In this document: in pieces, positions 41,421 to 44,405 of the stretch | How the letters are laid out: the number at the start of each line of letters is the position of its first letter | Position numbering within the stretch: position 1 is the stretch's first letter | Origin: Cohnella sp. GbtcB17 | Lineage (GTDB): Bacteria > Bacillota > Bacilli > Paenibacillales > Paenibacillaceae | NCBI RefSeq assembly: GCF_019091135.1 | Contig: NZ_JAGXJW010000067.1 | Span: forward strand, 1 to 44,405 | Direction of reading: 5' to 3' | Length of the DNA stretch: 44,405 nt | Program-made: the position numbers and the translations under genes | Notes under the pieces: model-generated | Seen by the model: the letters and a program-made list of their open reading frames with translations, nothing else | Told to the model about the DNA's origin: nothing | The model's database searches: none

Positions 41421-42158
41421 ATGATCGCATTTTCGGATATGTACGCCGCGTGGCGGCACGTGTTTAAGCTGGATCCGGATCGCGCGATATCCGACGAGGC
41501 GCTGGAGCGGATCTGCTTGTCCGGCACGGACGGCATACTGGTCGGCGGGTCGAGCGGCGTCACCTACGACAATACGGTGGACCTCTTGGCGCGCATTCGC
41601 CGCTACGAGGTGCCGTGCGCGCTGGAGCTGACCGGCGCCGACAGCGCCGTTCCGGGCTTCGACGGCTATTTGGTGCCGATGGTGCTGAACGCCGGGCGGA
41701 CGGATTGGATCGTCGGCCGGCAGGCGGAGGCGTTGGCCGAGTACGGCGCGTTCATGCCTTGGGAGCTTACCGCAGGCCAAGCCTACTTGATCCTGAACGG
41801 CGCGTGCACCGCGGCGCAAGTGACCGAAGCGCGCACGGCGCTCACTGCGGACGAGGTGCTGGCTTACGCCCAACTGGCCGACCGGCTCTGGCGCGTGCCG
41901 GTGCTGTACCTGGAGTACAGCGGCGCGTTCGGCGACATGGAGCTGGTCCGCCAGGTTCGCGACCGACTGACGCAGGCGCGCCTGTTCTACGGCGGAGGCA
42001 TCTCCACGCCCGAGCAGGCAAGGGCGGCCGCGGAGTCCGCACATACGATCGTCGTCGGCAACGTCATCTACGTTGATCTGCCGGCGGCGCTTGCGACCGT
42101 CGACGCGGCGAAGCGCGCGATCGGCGCGGGCGGTTCGGCCCGAAGTCCTGGGGACTGA
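41421..42158 (+). CDS. pcrB: Heptaprenylglyceryl phosphate synthase PcrB
   Basis: PcrB is the TIM-barrel prenyltransferase that joins sn-glycerol-1-phosphate and heptaprenyl diphosphate to make an archaeal-type ether lipid in Firmicutes. The 245-residue protein starts at ATG 41421 behind GGAGGAA. It has WRHVFKLDPDR, GTDGILVGGSSGVTYDN, PVLYLEYSG, FYGGGISTPEQA and VVGNVIYVD, the phosphate-binding loops of the family. It lies directly upstream of pcrA, as in B. subtilis. It ends with a short extra tail after the usual C-terminus. Confidence 0.94.
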   Translation: MIAFSDMYAAWRHVFKLDPDRAISDEALERICLSGTDGILVGGSSGVTYDNTVDLLARIRRYEVPCALELTGADSAVPGFDGYLVPMVLNAGRTDWIVGRQAEALAEYGAFMPWELTAGQAYLILNGACTAAQVTEARTALTADEVLAYAQLADRLWRVPVLYLEYSGAFGDMELVRQVRDRLTQARLFYGGGISTPEQARAAAESAHTIVVGNVIYVDLPAALATVDAAKRAIGAGGSARSPGD

Positions 42159-42221
42159 CCGCCTGCGCGGCGAGGCGAATGGACGCCTCCCACAAGCTAC
42201 AAGCAAAGGAGCGTTATCATC

Positions 42222-44405
42222 ATGTTTTTTGAACCGGCCCAACCGTCGTCCGAGACGACGTTTAATATCGACGAAGCCGTGAACCGGCTGAATCCGAAGC
42301 AACGCGAGGCGGCCGTCGCCACCGACGGACCGCTACTCATCATGGCCGGCGCGGGCAGCGGCAAGACGCGGGTGCTCACGCACCGCATCGCCTACCTGAT
42401 CGCCAAGCGCATCGCGGCGCCGTGGAGCATTCTCGCGATCACCTTTACGAATAAGGCGGCGCGCGAGATGCAGGACCGCGTTTCCAAGCTGATCGGCGCG
42501 AGCGGGCGCGACGTATGGGTGAGCACGTTTCACTCGATGAGCGTGCGCATTCTGCGGCGTGACATCGAGCGGATCGGCTTCGGCTCCAACTTCAGCATCC
42601 TGGACTCGGCGGACCAATTGTCCGTCATCCGGGGCGTCATGAAGGAGCAGAACATTGACACGAAGAAGTTCGAGCCCAAAGCGGTGCAGGCGATGATCAG
42701 CGGCGCCAAAAACGAGCTGCTGTCGCCGGAGCAATACGAGGCGCGCGCGGGCGACTATTTTCAGACGATCGCGGCCAAGGTGTATACGCAGTATCAGCGC
42801 CGCCTGAAGGCGAACAACTCGCTCGACTTCGACGATCTCATTTTGCTCACGATCCAGCTGTTCCGCGAAGTGCCCGAAGTGCTCGAGTTTTATCAGAACA
42901 AGTTCCGCTTCATCCATGTCGACGAATACCAGGACACCAACAAGGCGCAGTACATGATCTGCAAAATGCTCGCCGCGAAGCACCACAACATCTGCGTCGT
43001 CGGCGACAGCGACCAGTCGATCTATCGCTGGCGGGGCGCGGACATCACAAACATTCTCAACTTCGAGGCCGACTATCCCGAAGCGCGCACCATTTTGCTG
43101 GAGCAGAACTATCGCTCGACCTCCAACATCCTGGAGGCGGCCAACCAGGTCATCAAGAACAATATGGGCCGCAAGCCCAAGAACCTGTGGACCGACAGCC
43201 CCGGCGGCGAAAAGATTACGGTCTACCAAGGCGATTCGGAGCATGGGGAAGGCTACTTCGTCGCGGGCGAGATCCGAAAGAACAGGCAGAACGGCCGCCG
43301 TTACGACCATCATGCGATTCTATACCGTACGAACGCCATGTCACGGGTGATGGAAGAAATATTGATCAAATCCGAGATTCCGTATCAGATCGTCGGCGGC
43401 ACCAAGGTCTACGACCGCAAGGAAATCAAGGACATTCTGGCTTATCTGCGACTCATCTCCAACCCGGACGACGATATTAGCCTCAACCGTATCATTAACG
43501 TCCCCAAGCGCGCGCTGGGCGATACGACGATGGGGAAGGTCCAGGAGGAGGCGCAGCGCCAAGGCATCTCCATCTACAAGCTGATCAGCCAGGGCGAAGG
43601 ACTGCTGGGCGACGGTTTGTACCATCTGGACATTCAGTCGCGCGCCAAGGCGGCGCTCTCCGAGTTCAGCGCGCTGATCGCCAATCTGACTGCGATGGTC
43701 GAGTATTTGTCCGTGACTGAATTAACGGAGAAAATGCTGGAGATGTCCGGCTATCGCATGGAGCTGCAGCGGGAGAATACGATCGAGTCGCAGGCGCGGC
43801 TGGAGAACATCGAGGAATTTCTGTCCGTCACCCAGGAGTTCGAGAACCGCAACGAGGATAAGTCGCTTGTCGCCTTCCTGACCGATCTCGCGCTGATCGC
43901 GGACATCGATTCGATGGGAGACGACGAGGACGCCAAGGAAAAAGGCGACGCCGTCGTGCTCATGACGATGCACAGCGCCAAGGGGCTCGAGTTCCCGGTC
44001 GTGTTCATCGTCGGCATGGAGGAGGGGATTTTCCCCGGCAGCCGTGCGTTCATGGACAACGACGAGATGGAGGAGGAGCGGCGGCTCGCCTATGTCGGCA
44101 TCACGCGGGCGGAGAAGAAGCTGTACCTGACCTGCGCGCAGAGCCGCTTGCTTTACGGACGCACGGCGGCCAATGCGCCGTCGCGCTTCCTGGAGGAGAT
44201 TCCGGACAATCTGAAGGAATCGGTGGAAATGAGGGGCGGGCGCATCGGCGGCTCGTTCGGCGGGTTCGGCTCGCGCCTGGGCGGCGGACGCAGTCAGGGT
44301 GCGGGCGGTTATGGCGGCGGCAGCTTCGGCGGCGCAGGGGCGCAGCCGGGCTTTGGCGCGCGGCCGCAGGCCGGCGGGTTCGGCGGAGCCGCGGGCGGCG
44401 GCTTC
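42222..44405 (+). CDS. pcrA: ATP-dependent DNA helicase PcrA (3' end outside window)
   Basis: PcrA is the UvrD-like superfamily 1A helicase that works in DNA repair and rolling-circle replication. 728 codons are in the window and the frame is open at the right edge. Motifs in order are NPKQREA (Q motif), AGAGSGKT (42-49), TFTNKAAREM, HVDEYQDTN, VVGDSDQSIYRWRGAD, QNYRST, MTMHSAKGLEFPVVF and VGITRAEKKLYLT. After the helicase core comes a Gly-rich, low-complexity linker (GGSFGGFGSR...). The C-terminal Tudor-like domain that binds RNA polymerase would lie beyond the edge. AAAGGAG is upstream of the ATG. Confidence 0.97.
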   Translation, partial: MFFEPAQPSSETTFNIDEAVNRLNPKQREAAVATDGPLLIMAGAGSGKTRVLTHRIAYLIAKRIAAPWSILAITFTNKAAREMQDRVSKLIGASGRDVWVSTFHSMSVRILRRDIERIGFGSNFSILDSADQLSVIRGVMKEQNIDTKKFEPKAVQAMISGAKNELLSPEQYEARAGDYFQTIAAKVYTQYQRRLKANNSLDFDDLILLTIQLFREVPEVLEFYQNKFRFIHVDEYQDTNKAQYMICKMLAAKHHNICVVGDSDQSIYRWRGADITNILNFEADYPEARTILLEQNYRSTSNILEAANQVIKNNMGRKPKNLWTDSPGGEKITVYQGDSEHGEGYFVAGEIRKNRQNGRRYDHHAILYRTNAMSRVMEEILIKSEIPYQIVGGTKVYDRKEIKDILAYLRLISNPDDDISLNRIINVPKRALGDTTMGKVQEEAQRQGISIYKLISQGEGLLGDGLYHLDIQSRAKAALSEFSALIANLTAMVEYLSVTELTEKMLEMSGYRMELQRENTIESQARLENIEEFLSVTQEFENRNEDKSLVAFLTDLALIADIDSMGDDEDAKEKGDAVVLMTMHSAKGLEFPVVFIVGMEEGIFPGSRAFMDNDEMEEERRLAYVGITRAEKKLYLTCAQSRLLYGRTAANAPSRFLEEIPDNLKESVEMRGGRIGGSFGGFGSRLGGGRSQGAGGYGGGSFGGAGAQPGFGARPQAGGFGGAAGGGF

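Overview
The window reads as a chromosomal segment of a high-GC, spore-former-type Firmicute of the Paenibacillaceae (Cohnella/Paenibacillus-like; inferred, not proven). The reasons are strong GGAGG ribosome binding sites with many GTG/TTG starts, TTGACA/TATAAT-type promoters, copper-amine-oxidase-like 'stalk' domain secreted proteins, and gene orders that echo Bacillus subtilis (ftsE-ftsX ... minJ ... uvrB-uvrA; ykkC-ykkD behind a guanidine riboswitch; pcrB-pcrA; a ydjI/ydjG-like pair).

Layout. 1-1.4 kb: the 3' end of an ABC-transporter ATPase and a small metallophosphoesterase. 1.4-3.1 kb (minus): a VanW-family secreted protein. 3.4-6.2 kb: ftsE, ftsX and an EnvC/CwlO-like M23 murein hydrolase, a probable self-contained septal cell-wall hydrolysis module. 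6.2-6.9 kb: a gene-free block with seven copies of a 27-bp repeat, where B. subtilis has ctpB. 6.9-8.4 kb: a MinJ-like PDZ membrane protein. 8.4-9.4 kb: promoter, guanidine-I riboswitch, terminator and the ykkC/ykkD SMR exporter pair. 9.4-14.1 kb: a zinc-ribbon/SPFH membrane-stress pair, a YcxB-like protein and a flagellar stator pair. 14.1-20.8 kb: uvrB and uvrA, each with its own promoter and an identical LexA-like box. They are separated by an IS1595/ISXO2-like transposase flanked by inverted copies of the same 27-bp repeat. 20.9-24 kb: rpiA and, convergent, ilvB-ilvH. 24.1-28.5 kb: a P-loop/LuxR regulator, a 7TM histidine kinase and a NarL-type response regulator. 28.5-32.3 kb: two coupled polytopic membrane proteins, small membrane proteins and a DinB-fold protein. 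32.4-35.5 kb: a secreted HtrA-type protease and a stalk-domain protein. 35.6-38.2 kb: a large U32 protein. 38.4-41 kb: UDP-glucose dehydrogenase, GalU and a small unknown. 41.0-41.3 kb: an exact-period 51-bp tandem repeat with a hairpin in every unit. 41.4 kb to the end: pcrB and the start of pcrA.

The features most worth following up are: (i) the 27-bp dispersed repeat, 12 copies in two intergenic clusters, the second nested as inverted pairs around a transposase whose first catalytic motif looks altered; (ii) the duplicated SOS-type promoters that keep uvrB and uvrA co-regulated although they are physically split, plus a GAAC-N4-GTTC box in front of the transposase itself; (iii) the 51-bp hairpin tandem repeat before pcrB; (iv) the unusual three-gene regulator cluster at 24-28.5 kb. 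No CRISPR array, tRNA, rRNA or prophage was seen. All product names rest on reading motifs by eye; no database search was possible.
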